This document shows, in pieces, positions 1 to 8,230 of a stretch of 64,000 bases of DNA. The notes beneath the pieces are model-generated. The model searched no databases. It was not told the DNA's origin and saw only the letters and a list, made by a program, of their open reading frames with translations. The DNA comes from Rhodoblastus sp963703385. Its GTDB lineage: Bacteria > Pseudomonadota > Alphaproteobacteria > Rhizobiales > Beijerinckiaceae. The number at the start of each line of letters is the position of its first letter. Position 1 is the first letter of the stretch. The stretch covers positions 372,001 to 436,000 of the forward strand of contig OY969816.1 in the NCBI GenBank assembly GCA_963703385.1, written 5' to 3'. Position numbers and translations under genes: made by a program.

Positions 1-557
1 AAAACCCAATGGCCGTCGCGGCTTGCCAGGACCATCAGGTCATCGGTCAATGTGTTGTTAGGGCCGAGGTGCGATTTGAGCCGCGACATATAGGCGTCGT
101 TCCAGCAGGCGTGGACCACCCGGATCGCGCCAAGTTCCAGCCAAAGCGGCAAGGTCTTGAACCACGCGATCACCTCGTCATGCGTTGAGGTGTTCTCGAC
201 CTCGGCGAGGAACGCCTCATGTTGCGCGCGATTGCTCGCCCGCCTTCGGCTGCGCAGATGTTCGCCCGGCTCTTCGGGATGCGGCGTCGCCCAGGCTATG
301 GCGTTGAATTCGTGGTTGCCGAGGACGCATTGGGCCGAGCCGGACTCGACCATCGGCCGCACGATATTGATTGTTTCCAGCTGGCGCGGCCCGCGATCGA
401 TCAGATCGCCGACGAAAATCGCCTTTCGCTCGGGATGCTCCCAAACCCCGTCGATCCGGCGATAGCCGAGAATTTCGAGGAGGCCGAGAAGCTTCCAGGC
501 CTGCCCATGGACATCGCCGATGATATCGAACGCCTCGCCGCTCATTTTTCCCATCAT
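1..557 (-). CDS. Metallophosphoesterase (Ser/Thr phosphatase type), 3' end cut by window edge
   Basis: About 185 codons are visible. The calcineurin-like metal-binding signatures are present in order: GDVHG, then GDLIDRGP, then GNHEF, which bind the two catalytic metals in PrpE/PphA-type phosphoesterases. I begin at the ATG at 557; an ATG at 545 is also possible. A later part of the protein (VVHACW) matches the histidine that follows these motifs in the family. The gene is the last visible one of a leftward run that starts with an ADP-ribosylglycohydrolase. The substrate could be a phosphoprotein, a dinucleoside polyphosphate or an RNA end; the sequence does not say which. Confidence 0.85.
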   Translation of the reverse strand, partial: MMGKMSGEAFDIIGDVHGQAWKLLGLLEILGYRRIDGVWEHPERKAIFVGDLIDRGPRQLETINIVRPMVESGSAQCVLGNHEFNAIAWATPHPEEPGEHLRSRRRASNRAQHEAFLAEVENTSTHDEVIAWFKTLPLWLELGAIRVVHACWNDAYMSRLKSHLGPNNTLTDDLMVLASRDGHWV

Positions 558-563
558 CCGTGA

Positions 564-710
564 TCAGCCGCCAGAGATTAGCATAGGCGAGCGCCTCTGC
601 GGCGCGAATGCCCAGCCGACATCAATGACATAACCATCGAAGTCCGACGCTTCACAATCGACGAAGACGGGCGGTAACGGCGTAGCCAAGTTGCGGCTTT
701 CTGGAGTCAA
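564..710 (-). pseudogene. Remnant of a DEDDh-type 3'-5' exonuclease gene
   Basis: A TTG codon at 710 overlaps the stop of the preceding phosphatase gene and opens a 48-codon frame. It contains VFVDCEAS and VIDVGWAF, which resemble the first acidic motif (D-x-E) and following strand of small exonuclease-like proteins. It then stops. A neighbouring frame reads AAEALAYANLWRLI, which looks like the C-terminal helix of the same family, so the centre of the gene seems to have been deleted. With only two short matches the family assignment is tentative. Confidence 0.4.
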
Positions 711-1334
711 TCCGGCGGCTGTCCGGCAACCGCCGCGAGTTTCTGGACGATATTCGCAAAATCCACTCGCGACGGCAGGTTGCGAAGGTAATCTTCCTGC
801 TCCGTGGTCTCGATGGCTCCGATCCGCGCAGCCCTCACCCGCCGGATCGCTTCTTCCACCATGACGCCACGCTCCATCAAAATTCTGGCGGCGACCGTTC
901 CGGTCCGGCCAAGACCGCCCCGACAGTGCAGAACAATCAACCCGCCGCGGGACAATTCAGCATGGAGCATTTTGCCGGCGCTTAACCACAGGGTTTCGAA
1001 CTTACCGTCCGGCGCGCCGCCGTCGATGATGGGCAGATGGTGCCACGCCATGCCGCGTCGCTCGGTCTCTGCCCCCAGATCCTGGACCTTCAATAAGCGA
1101 AATTCATGATTCTTCGAGCAACGTGACGAGGGCGCTCGCCTTTTGGTCGCGGATCAGATCGAGGTCGACATCCAGTTGCCGATCCCAACCTGGCCCGGGA
1201 AACAAAGGGTATGGATCGACTTTGCCCGGGCAGATGGTCATTCCGATTTCGCCCGCACAATCCGGTAGGCGAACGCGATCGATCCGCAATGGGTGGGTCA
1301 CGCTGTTCCTCGATTCCACTGGATTTTCTCTCAT
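707..1334 (-). pseudogene. Dual-specificity (CDKN3-like) phosphatase, frameshifted
   Basis: The second half contains the Cys-phosphatase signature HCRGGLGRTG (catalytic Cys, P-loop Arg), expected to dephosphorylate Tyr/Ser/Thr or other phosphoesters. The first half (IGMTICPGK ... ALVTLLEE) is in another frame. The two join if one base near 1109-1112 is removed, giving LVTLLEE followed by HEFRLLKVQDLG, as in intact CDKN3-like proteins; the restored length would be about 208 residues. The start ATG at 1334 overlaps the stop of the ADP-ribosylglycohydrolase gene (ATGA), showing operon organisation. The shift may be real decay or a base-calling error. Confidence 0.75.
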
Positions 1335-2284
1335 GGCCCGCTTCCCTTTCCGGCGCCGGCGCCCACGCGGACCAGGTCCATGGCTCGCTGCTCGATATGG
1401 TCTCGCCACGCCAACACGTTGAGCCATCGCTCCGGAATGCCGCCGCGGCCATAAAGGGCGCCGGCAAGCTGGCCGGTGACCGCGCCGACCGTGTCGGAAT
1501 CGTCGCCGAGATTCACCGCGAGAATCAGCGCGTCGGCGAAATTTTCCGTGCGCTCGACGCACCAAAGCGCGGCTTCGAGCGTATGCACGACATAACCGGA
1601 GGATGAAATCTCGTCGCGGCTCTTGCGTCGCCAGGTTCCGGCGGCGACCTCCTTGATATCCAGGTGCTCGGCCTCGCGGGGCCGCAGAACCACCTCCTTC
1701 GCCTTGCCGCCAATCGCCTCCACGAGCATTTGCGCGAAGAGACCGCAGGCTTCGGCCGGGAGGACGCTGGCGTGGGTGGTCAGGCTCTGACGCTCGGCGA
1801 TCCCTTTGGCGGCGGCGGCGCTTGGCGCGGCGAAGATCGCCGCCGGCGACAGCCGCATCAGAGTGCCATTACCCGCCTGGTATATGTCGTGCGGGCCTTC
1901 GCCCGCGATCCCGCCGCTGCGCCGGTAGGCCTCAAGCGCCTGGCGCGTCGTCATCCCGATGTCGAAACAGCGGCCCTTGACGCTGTTCTCTCCTTTTTCC
2001 CACCAGCGCACGAAGCGTTCGAGCAGGTCGCGCTCGTCCAGCGTCTCTTTGGCGATCAGCGAGTCCGCGAGGCAAAGCGCCATGCTGGTGTCGTCGGTCC
2101 ATTCGCCGGGCTTGAGGCGAAACGGACCTCCGCCGACAATGTCGATCACAGGCGAATGCGCGTCTCGCGCGGAAAACTCCAAGGTCGCGCCCAGCGCATC
2201 GCCAACGGCCAGGCCGAGCAACGCGCCGAGAGCGCGATCTTCAATGACGTCCTTCACATTACCGGGGTCGCAACATTCAGACAC
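1331..2284 (-). CDS. ADP-ribosylglycohydrolase family protein
   Basis: Family members remove ADP-ribose from proteins or small molecules using two Mg ions. Seen here: GLAVGDALGATLEF near the N-terminus, EWTDDTSMALCLADSL (first metal-binding acidic cluster) and NLGDDSDTVGAVTGQL near the C-terminus (second cluster). All core acidic residues are present, so the enzyme looks active. Length from the GTG at 2284 is 317 residues, normal for the family; a GTG at 2257 or an ATG at 2362 are alternative starts. It is the first gene of a leftward operon with a dual-specificity phosphatase, an exonuclease remnant and a metallophosphoesterase. Confidence 0.88.
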   Translation of the reverse strand: MSECCDPGNVKDVIEDRALGALLGLAVGDALGATLEFSARDAHSPVIDIVGGGPFRLKPGEWTDDTSMALCLADSLIAKETLDERDLLERFVRWWEKGENSVKGRCFDIGMTTRQALEAYRRSGGIAGEGPHDIYQAGNGTLMRLSPAAIFAAPSAAAAKGIAERQSLTTHASVLPAEACGLFAQMLVEAIGGKAKEVVLRPREAEHLDIKEVAAGTWRRKSRDEISSSGYVVHTLEAALWCVERTENFADALILAVNLGDDSDTVGAVTGQLAGALYGRGGIPERWLNVLAWRDHIEQRAMDLVRVGAGAGKGSGP

Positions 2285-2318
2285 TTTTGATCTCTCAATC
2301 TGAAATGAAAGGCGGGAT

Positions 2319-2525
2319 TCAGCGCGCAGTTGCGGTCGCGATCTGCCGCCCGTGCGCGTCATAGCTGTAAATGACCGAGCCTCGTCGCACGTTGACCGTG
2401 GACGACGTGTAACCCGTCAAACCGTCCTTGGGACCCGATCCCGCAGTAATCGTCGCGATTTGCCGGCCTTTCTCGTCATACACATAGACGACCTGACCTC
2501 GTTGAACCGCATTGCCAATGGCCAT
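2319..2525 (-). CDS. Small protein with two YD-like repeats, unknown function
   Basis: A 68-residue protein starting at ATG 2525. It consists of two copies of one unit: VVYVYDEKGRQIATI at about residues 12-26 and VIYSYDAHGRQIATA at about residues 52-66, joined by a Gly/Thr/Ser-rich linker. The unit resembles a single YD repeat (Tyr-Asp plus Gly-Arg) of the kind found in RHS proteins, but here only two copies exist and there is no signal peptide or membrane segment. I do not recognise a function. It lies just upstream of the ADP-ribosylglycohydrolase gene in the same direction. Confidence 0.6.
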   Translation of the reverse strand: MAIGNAVQRGQVVYVYDEKGRQIATITAGSGPKDGLTGYTSSTVNVRRGSVIYSYDAHGRQIATATAR

Positions 2526-2802
2526 GATAAATCGCCTTTCCTCACCTGGGCGCGTCTCGGCGCTGCGAACGCAAACAACGGAATGTTGGCCCGTGCTCGG
2601 CGCAGGAAAGGATAATATGCGGTACGTCCGTCATTTTCGGACGTAGGTTGCGGTCCGACGTGACTTTTTCCCTCGACAACATGCACACTACGCGTTCTTG
2701 TCAGCGAGCAAGGCGCCAAAGGGCCGCGCGCCGCAGTCCGTCCGGGTTTGACCCATATGACGTCAAACTTGGCTCGACCGCCGCACCATCGGAGGCCGTC
2801 AC

Positions 2803-3513
2803 ATGAATTCAGCGTTCGATGCCAAACAGGCGCCGTCATATGATTTCGGCATTTTGGCCATCAGAACAATCGGCGGAAAATGTCCCGAATGGGCCGAACG
2901 GTTTCCGACCTTAACAGGGACTCCAACCATCGAGATATTGATTGTCCGCGAGGCGTCAGCCGATTTCAGCGTCGCGTCGTCGACGCGCGAGACGGCAGGC
3001 GCGATGGCGCCCCGGCGAATGCTGGTCGTCGTCGACGCTCTCGCTCCCGAGAGTTTCATTTGCGACGGCGCCATATGGGTGATCGGCGCGCCGACGCGCG
3101 ATCTCGACGTCATCGCTGAAGCCTGCGCGCGGCTGGTATGCGGCCAATTGATGATCGGTGTAGATTTGGGCGACGCCATCAAGGTCGCCGGCGGAGGCGC
3201 CGCCGAGCCGCCCTTCGGACGAGGCGCGGCAATCCAGGGAATTTATGGCGACGACATGTGGCGCGGTCTGGAAGCGACAATATGCTCCTTCGCCGAAGCC
3301 GGATTCGACGGCGGAGCCTTCATCCTTCAATCCATTTCGCAGGCGGACGACAAAAAATTCGACCTCGCCAAATATGACGAACTTGCCGCTCAGGTCCTTG
3401 GTGGGCCGCGAGCACGCCGGACGATTATGACGGCTTATTCTGGCGCCTGCGCCTCCGCCGTAATCACCATTGCATTCAGGAAGCCGGCGCCCATGGCGGG
3501 GCCGGAAGTTTGA
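2803..3513 (+). CDS. Hypothetical protein, 236 residues
   Basis: Start ATG 2803 has a clear GGAGG ribosome-binding site. The protein is soluble-looking with no signal peptide. A stretch LMIGVDLGDAIKVAGGGAA is faintly like the segment of FtsZ-type proteins that follows the GTPase core (VDFADV...GGG), but no tubulin signature GGGTG(T/S)G is seen, so I do not assign the family. Its last 38 bases overlap the 3' end of the convergent RNA methyltransferase gene. It is bounded on both sides by leftward genes, so it is probably its own transcription unit. Confidence 0.6.
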   Translation: MNSAFDAKQAPSYDFGILAIRTIGGKCPEWAERFPTLTGTPTIEILIVREASADFSVASSTRETAGAMAPRRMLVVVDALAPESFICDGAIWVIGAPTRDLDVIAEACARLVCGQLMIGVDLGDAIKVAGGGAAEPPFGRGAAIQGIYGDDMWRGLEATICSFAEAGFDGGAFILQSISQADDKKFDLAKYDELAAQVLGGPRARRTIMTAYSGACASAVITIAFRKPAPMAGPEV

Positions 3514-4087
3514 TCTGCTGCACGCCCACGGACGAACCCTCGGCCTCGGCGCGGCACGACAGGGCATAGAGCACAATCGCCGCCGCCGTGGAGACGTTGA
3601 TCGAATTGGCCATGCCGCGCATCGGAATCTCGATGACCGCGTCGGCGAGATCAACGACCTCCTGGGAGACGCCATCGAATTCGCCGCCGAGAACCAGGCA
3701 TACTGGAAAGCGCGGGATGAACGCCTCCGGACGAACGCTATTCGACGCCAATTCGACAACAGCGATTTGGTATCCGTCGGCCTTCGCGCGAGTGACCGCC
3801 TCGACGGCGGATTTTTCCTGGGACCAAGGCGTCCAGAATTGTGTTCCACAAGCGGCCTGACCCAGGTTGCGCTTATGCAGGTCGACCTCCGCCCCGGTGA
3901 TCACGAGTCGCTCGGCCAGCATTGCGTCACAAAGCCGAAAGATCGCGCCGATGTTATAGGCCTGCGTCACCCGGTCGAGCACCACCATGATCGGCAGGCG
4001 CGGTTTTGCGGCAAAAGCGTCCCGGTCGCACTTGGATCGACGCAATTCCGCTGTCGGAGAAACCAGATGTCGCGTCTCCTTCCTCAT
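3476..4087 (-). CDS. SpoU/TrmH family RNA 2'-O-methyltransferase
   Basis: 203 residues. The trefoil-knot SpoU signatures are visible: LDRVTQAYNIGAIFR (motif 1, with the Asn and Arg needed for catalysis), CLVLGGEFDGVS (motif 2) and IPMRGMANSINVSTAAAIVL (motif 3, forming the SAM-binding knot). Members methylate ribose 2'-OH in tRNA or rRNA using SAM. There is no L30e-like N-terminal domain, so it is a compact single-domain member. The exact RNA target cannot be told. The gene is convergent with the 236-residue hypothetical gene and overlaps it by 38 bases. Confidence 0.88.
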   Translation of the reverse strand: MRKETRHLVSPTAELRRSKCDRDAFAAKPRLPIMVVLDRVTQAYNIGAIFRLCDAMLAERLVITGAEVDLHKRNLGQAACGTQFWTPWSQEKSAVEAVTRAKADGYQIAVVELASNSVRPEAFIPRFPVCLVLGGEFDGVSQEVVDLADAVIEIPMRGMANSINVSTAAAIVLYALSCRAEAEGSSVGVQQIKLPAPPWAPAS

Positions 4088-4199
4088 TTCACCTCACATT
4101 CCATTTGCGACCGGAAGGATGCAAGACGTCTACTCCAACTGCGAGCCCATGTCTTTTCGGGTGCCGAACATGGGCGGGGAATGTCCCCGCCCGTCGATG

Positions 4200-4505
4200 T
4201 CAGCGCCTTTGCGGCGTGGGGCAGCGCATCGTGGCCTGGCGATCCACCACCACATCCCGTCCCGGGATCAGCGTCCCCGGACGGTCGACTTCGATGACCA
4301 TGCCGCGAAGGCCAAAATGGACGCTCATGGCGCAGCGCAACCCGTTGGGGAGGACGGCGGGCGCATAGGCGATATGCCGCCCATGCGATTGGATCGCGCG
4401 ACCGGCCTGACGCCACAGGGCCGAAAGCGCCCGCGCTCCATCTGGCCCGGCGTCCAGAATTTGATCCGCGAGATCCTGATGCAGGCGTATGGTGATTTGC
4501 GGCAA
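4200..4505 (-). CDS. Hypothetical protein, 101 residues
   Basis: It begins with TTG at 4505, preceded by a strong GAGGAGG site seven bases upstream, which is the main reason to believe the gene. The N-terminal segment (ITIRLHQDLADQILDAG) looks helical and the rest is beta-rich with no known motif. No transmembrane segment is seen. It runs in the same direction as the RNA methyltransferase but 112 bases upstream of it, so the two could share a transcript. Function unknown. Confidence 0.5.
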   Translation of the reverse strand: MPQITIRLHQDLADQILDAGPDGARALSALWRQAGRAIQSHGRHIAYAPAVLPNGLRCAMSVHFGLRGMVIEVDRPGTLIPGRDVVVDRQATMRCPTPQRR

Positions 4506-4605
4506 TATTGCCTCCTCTAGCTCAAAGCGAACAAAACCCGCGTAGCGGAAACCGCAGCGCGTTTCGGTTCGCGAACAGAGGGAGGAGGTCAGGTCATGGC
4601 TTTCC

Positions 4606-4679
4606 TATAATTGATCTTGCAGCAGGCCGCAAATGGCCACTCGGAGCATGGAGGCATCAGCCCTCGGGGGCTTTTTTTT
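4606..4679 (+). ncRNA. Possible small RNA with -10 box and intrinsic terminator
   Basis: A perfect TATAAT lies at 4606-4611 and a compact intrinsic terminator at 4659-4679 (AGCCC, loop TCGG, GGGCT, then eight T). A short GGCC/GGCC stem lies between them. The predicted transcript would be about 60 nt. No convincing -35 box is seen 17 bases upstream, so the promoter is uncertain. The gene-free gap 4506-4752 holds nothing else recognisable. Confidence 0.35.
4659..4679 (+). terminator. Intrinsic terminator
   Basis: Five-base stem AGCCC/GGGCT with a TCGG loop followed by eight T. It points rightward and lies before the convergent end of the nuclease-like gene at 4753, so it would stop transcription entering that gene from the left. 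Confidence 0.65.
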
Positions 4680-4752
4680 GTGATCGAGACCTCAAACTGA
4701 AGTTCCGATGCGCCGGTTGCGCGGGCGTCAGAACCGACCAGAGTGCGTTAGC

Positions 4753-5961
4753 CTACGCGTCCGCTGGCTGCGTCACGTTCTCAAGAACGTGGCCGATGAT
4801 CCCGAAAATTTCGCGTTCGAGCTTCGGCATATCATCTGCGACGAATGCAGACCATGCGGTTTGGGCGACGCTCCTCTTGTCGTCCAGATCAAGCGTAGCG
4901 CCGTAGCTTTCGGACAACAACTCTTTCGCAAAAATCGTGGCGTATTGCGCGCCCATCGGCTTTACGAGGCCGATGAATCCACGCTCCTTCGCAGCGTCAT
5001 AAAGAGACGCCCTTGCCTTGTCGGGGCCAGGTCCGACAAGCAGCGCGAGCAATAGCCGGTTTCTCATTCCGTCCGTGTTAAAGGTTTTCAACTCGAAAAG
5101 GAGATGCCGGCCTGTTTTTGACCATTTGTCTTTTGGGCATTGGTTCAGTTGTGGGACTGTCGCCCATGCCTTGGGAACGAAACGCACGATATTTGCGCCA
5201 TGGGCGTCCGCGACTACTTCCGGCGAGGTCTCAACCAATTGCTTCGCGATTTCAAATAAGCTGTCCTTTGGAATGTTCTTTATAACGAAGTCGAAAGCTG
5301 ACTTGTGTCGGTTGTAAAGCTGAAGCGCTAGTTGATTTAGCTGTTGATCGGGCACGATGTGTCTCCGGAGCATTTCGACATAGTGACGCAAAGCGATTGC
5401 CGTTTCAGACGCGACGGCCTCCTTCAGCAACTCCTCGATGACCTCAGCGAGTTTGGAATAGCCGAAAGCAACGTAGCCATCGTCATCAGGATCGGCGCCA
5501 TCCGGTGTCAGGAAGATCAAAAATTTGCGCCATTGAGGAAATGTCTTCTCGACATGCTCCCGGTATCTCCGCAGTTGACCAACTCCCGCCTTGGCGCCGA
5601 TTTTGTTTTCAATCAGAACGACGAGTCTGAGTGATCCAATGCGAACTAGGAGATCAATATTGCTCTCCTCGCGTTCAACCTGCGCATCATCAAGATCGCC
5701 AACGATCAGCTCCAGAGAACGGACGGGACGGTCGGCGGGTTCGATCGTCGCAAGGACGGCTCGAAGGAGCCGCTCTAGAGGCTTAGAGCCGAGTCCGTGA
5801 CTTTCCCTTGGGTCGAGAAGAAATCGAAGGAAGTTAGAATGACGCAGTTCCCCCCTGACCGCTCCGACCGCTTCAAACAAGTTAAATGTCGAGCGCCTGT
5901 GTACGATCTGCTGGAACTCCGGATCATCGACGAGCGACGCAAGCTGATCCTCAATTTCCAC
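4753..5961 (-). CDS. PD-(D/E)XK nuclease family protein
   Basis: 402 residues from GTG 5961, chosen because GGAGAAGG lies just upstream; longer in-frame starts lack such a site. After an N-terminal helical region the protein has HSNFLRFLLDP, then NIDLLVRI and VVLIENKIGAKAG, which fit the D ... E-x-K core (Asp in NIDLLV, Glu and Lys in IENK) of the PD-(D/E)XK superfamily often found in restriction-like or defence nucleases. The C-terminal half (LRHYVEML onward) is not recognised. No modification methylase is adjacent, so a classical restriction pair is unlikely. It is isolated between a terminator and the divergent WYL regulator. Confidence 0.7.
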   Translation of the reverse strand: MEIEDQLASLVDDPEFQQIVHRRSTFNLFEAVGAVRGELRHSNFLRFLLDPRESHGLGSKPLERLLRAVLATIEPADRPVRSLELIVGDLDDAQVEREESNIDLLVRIGSLRLVVLIENKIGAKAGVGQLRRYREHVEKTFPQWRKFLIFLTPDGADPDDDGYVAFGYSKLAEVIEELLKEAVASETAIALRHYVEMLRRHIVPDQQLNQLALQLYNRHKSAFDFVIKNIPKDSLFEIAKQLVETSPEVVADAHGANIVRFVPKAWATVPQLNQCPKDKWSKTGRHLLFELKTFNTDGMRNRLLLALLVGPGPDKARASLYDAAKERGFIGLVKPMGAQYATIFAKELLSESYGATLDLDDKRSVAQTAWSAFVADDMPKLEREIFGIIGHVLENVTQPADA

Positions 5962-6331
5962 GCTGCCTTCTCCGACAACCAATGAGATTACATAACGCAG
6001 AATAACCAACGAACCGCCTTTTGAACAGCTGCCTTCGTGATTTGCAAACGAACTCAAGCATCCTTGTTATCTCAACTGCGACTGGAGTTCTGGCCTTGGT
6101 TCGCCGTCCTGCCGCGCCCCCTTGGCGACGATCGTCAACCCGCCGTCCGCCAGCGGGCGCTGTAGCGCCGTCGCCTCCGCCGCCGGCGCTCGCAGCCAGA
6201 CGTCGAACTCTTCGTCGGTCTTGCGGATCATCGGGCTCCAAAAGACATGTCTGTCGGCGTCCTCTTGACAGAAGAATGGAATGCGCGAGAGATACGTCAA
6301 TTTTGGACGCCTATATTTCCGGAGCAGCGCC

Positions 6332-7414
6332 ATGAGGCTGGAAAAATCGGTCGCCGTTCTCAAGCTTGCTCGGGCTTTGGCTATCAATCGCGAGGGTCTG
6401 ACTCTCGATGAAATGGCGGACTTTCTGGGGGTCGGGCGGCGCACCGCCGAACGCATGCGCGACGCCGTCGAACAGGCGTTCGGCCTGCTCGACCATGACG
6501 AGGACGGGCGCAAGAAGCAATTCAAGCTGGCGATCAGCGGGCTCGATCGCTTCACGACAATTCCGACGGTCGACGAAATGACCGAACTCGAAAATGCGGC
6601 GCGGAAACTCGAAGCGGCGCATGATACGAGCCGCGCGGAAAAACTCCGCACCCTGCGCGACAAGATCGAAACCAGCATGCGGGACAACGATCGCAGAACG
6701 CTTGGCGTCGATGTGGAGGCCGCCGTGCGGGCGGAAGCCTTCGCCTGTCAGGTCGGGCCGCGGCCGATGTCCGATCCATCAATTCTTTCGGGCCTGCGTG
6801 AGGCTCTGCTCGCCGGACGTGTCGTGCGCTTCGATTACGGCGGCGATGAACAAACTCCGCCACGCTGGCGCAAGGTCGTGCCCTACGGATTGCTCTTCGG
6901 GCCGCGCTATTACCTCGTCGCCGGCATGAAAAGCCGGCGCGGCGCCGCCCTTTATCGGCTCGACGGCATCCACAATCTGGTGGTGACGGACGAACCCGGC
7001 GCTCCGCCGTCGGACTTCGATCTCAAGGCCTATGCGGCGCGCTCCTTCGGCGTCTTCCAGGAAGATCCCGAAGACGTTGAGTTGCGTTTCGCGCCATCGG
7101 CGGCGCGCGACGCCCGCTCCTACCTATTCCATCCAACGCAGAGCTTCGCGGACGAACCCGACGGGTCGCTGACGGTGCGCTTCCATGCGGGCGGCCTGAG
7201 GCAGATCGCCCACCATTTGATGACGTGGGGGCCCGCGGTGACCATCGTCGCGCCGCCGGCGCTGCAAGTCGAGATGCGCGAGCAGGTCGAAACCCTGCAC
7301 GCGCATTATGTAGCCTCTCAGCCCTCAATCGGCTCAAAGCGCCGCCCATCGACGCGGAATTCGAGCAGATCATCGTCGCGAAACATGCCGATGACCAGTG
7401 TCAAAGGCTCCTGA
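6332..7414 (+). CDS. WYL-domain transcriptional regulator
   Basis: 360 residues from ATG 6332. An N-terminal winged helix-turn-helix is seen (LTLDEMADFLGVGRRTAERM), then a WYL domain (VVRFDYGG ... VVPYGLLFGPRYYLVAG) and a C-terminal WCX-like segment. WYL proteins bind nucleic acid or nucleotide ligands and often control defence, DNA-damage or RNA-repair operons, which fits the nucleases and phosphatases nearby. The last 30 or so residues (Ser/Arg-rich) overlap the convergent gene at 7318-7689 and look like read-through rather than conserved sequence, so the natural C-terminus may have been lost. Confidence 0.82.
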   Translation: MRLEKSVAVLKLARALAINREGLTLDEMADFLGVGRRTAERMRDAVEQAFGLLDHDEDGRKKQFKLAISGLDRFTTIPTVDEMTELENAARKLEAAHDTSRAEKLRTLRDKIETSMRDNDRRTLGVDVEAAVRAEAFACQVGPRPMSDPSILSGLREALLAGRVVRFDYGGDEQTPPRWRKVVPYGLLFGPRYYLVAGMKSRRGAALYRLDGIHNLVVTDEPGAPPSDFDLKAYAARSFGVFQEDPEDVELRFAPSAARDARSYLFHPTQSFADEPDGSLTVRFHAGGLRQIAHHLMTWGPAVTIVAPPALQVEMREQVETLHAHYVASQPSIGSKRRPSTRNSSRSSSRNMPMTSVKGS

Positions 7415-7689
7415 AAATACGGGCTTGCGGCGGCGTTTTCGCTGGGATCGAACTGCGGGGTCGGCAGAACGGCGGTGACGATGGCGGGCTCGCCGTAATC
7501 AGGAAACTTCCTGTTCTTGAGACCGGGCTTCCACATCACGAACTGGCCCTTGGCGAAAACATTATATTGGTCCAGACGTTCGGCGAGTTCCGACAGCATC
7601 CGTTTATGGGTTTCCGCCGGATTGTCGGCCTGCGGTCCATCCGCCAGCCGGATTGCCGGAAAATTTCGGTCGGCTTTGTCATTTTTCAT
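7318..7689 (-). CDS. Conserved-looking hypothetical protein, 123 residues
   Basis: Start ATG 7689. Cytosolic, no known motif. The central part (FAKGQFVMWKPGLKNRKFPDYG) suggests a small beta-barrel-like fold and the C-terminal part (LTLVIGMFRDDDLLEFRVDGRRFEPI) a beta-sheet, but I cannot name a family. It overlaps the 3' end of the WYL gene by 97 bases on the opposite strand and is divergent from the next gene, with an inverted repeat between their starts. Confidence 0.55.
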   Translation of the reverse strand: MKNDKADRNFPAIRLADGPQADNPAETHKRMLSELAERLDQYNVFAKGQFVMWKPGLKNRKFPDYGEPAIVTAVLPTPQFDPSENAAASPYFQEPLTLVIGMFRDDDLLEFRVDGRRFEPIEG

Positions 7690-7726
7690 AGTTGCTCCGC
7701 ATTGTTTGATTCAATGAAACAACTAT
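7688..7726. promoter_or_regulatory. Inverted repeat between divergent genes
   Basis: Seven-base perfect inverted repeat ATAGTTG (7688-7694) and CAACTAT (7720-7726) centred between the divergent starts at 7689 and 7755. It is placed where a shared operator would be. No protein is known to bind it. Confidence 0.35.
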
Positions 7727-7754
7727 CGCATCCACAGACGACAGAATCGGACGC

Positions 7755-8162
7755 ATGACAGAGGACGCTTCCCCGCTTATTGGTATTTTTTGGATGATTT
7801 CCGGCGGTGAGGGCGCGCGGCTGCTCGCGGCGTCGTGTAAATGGGACGAAGCCGAACCTTACGGCGACTGCCTGACCTTCGGTCTCGGCCATTACGAGGT
7901 TTGGCAAGGCTGGCGAAGGTCGCGTGAGCTGGACGCGGCGGCGCGTGCGGTCGTGCGCGCCCATGAATATGAGGATTGGCCGCGCGGTCGCATCGTCTTC
8001 GATCGGGCGCAAGATCGGTTCATTCTCTATTGTGATCGCAAATTGATGCGGCCGAAGACAATTGAGGAGATCCAACAACGCTTCCAATTGCCCGCTGATC
8101 GGACCGTGGTTGAAGCGGATTTTCATTACCAGAGCAGGGAAACGCCGAATCTGCTTCGTTGA
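7755..8162 (+). CDS. Hypothetical protein, 135 residues
   Basis: Start ATG 7755, divergent from the 123-residue gene. Trp-rich and acidic, with segments IGIFWMISGG, LTFGLGHYEVWQGWR and GRIVFDRAQDRFILYCDRKL, the last resembling a beta-hairpin found in many phage or plasmid single-domain proteins. No catalytic motif or membrane segment. The composition matches its neighbours. Function unknown; the divergent pairing suggests co-regulation with the gene at 7318. Confidence 0.6.
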   Translation: MTEDASPLIGIFWMISGGEGARLLAASCKWDEAEPYGDCLTFGLGHYEVWQGWRRSRELDAAARAVVRAHEYEDWPRGRIVFDRAQDRFILYCDRKLMRPKTIEEIQQRFQLPADRTVVEADFHYQSRETPNLLR

Positions 8163-8230
8163 CTTTTCCCGATCGGTTTCTTCCCCTCGGAGGGCGAGGC
8201 GCCCTTTAATGCCGCCTAAGGCTATCCCTC

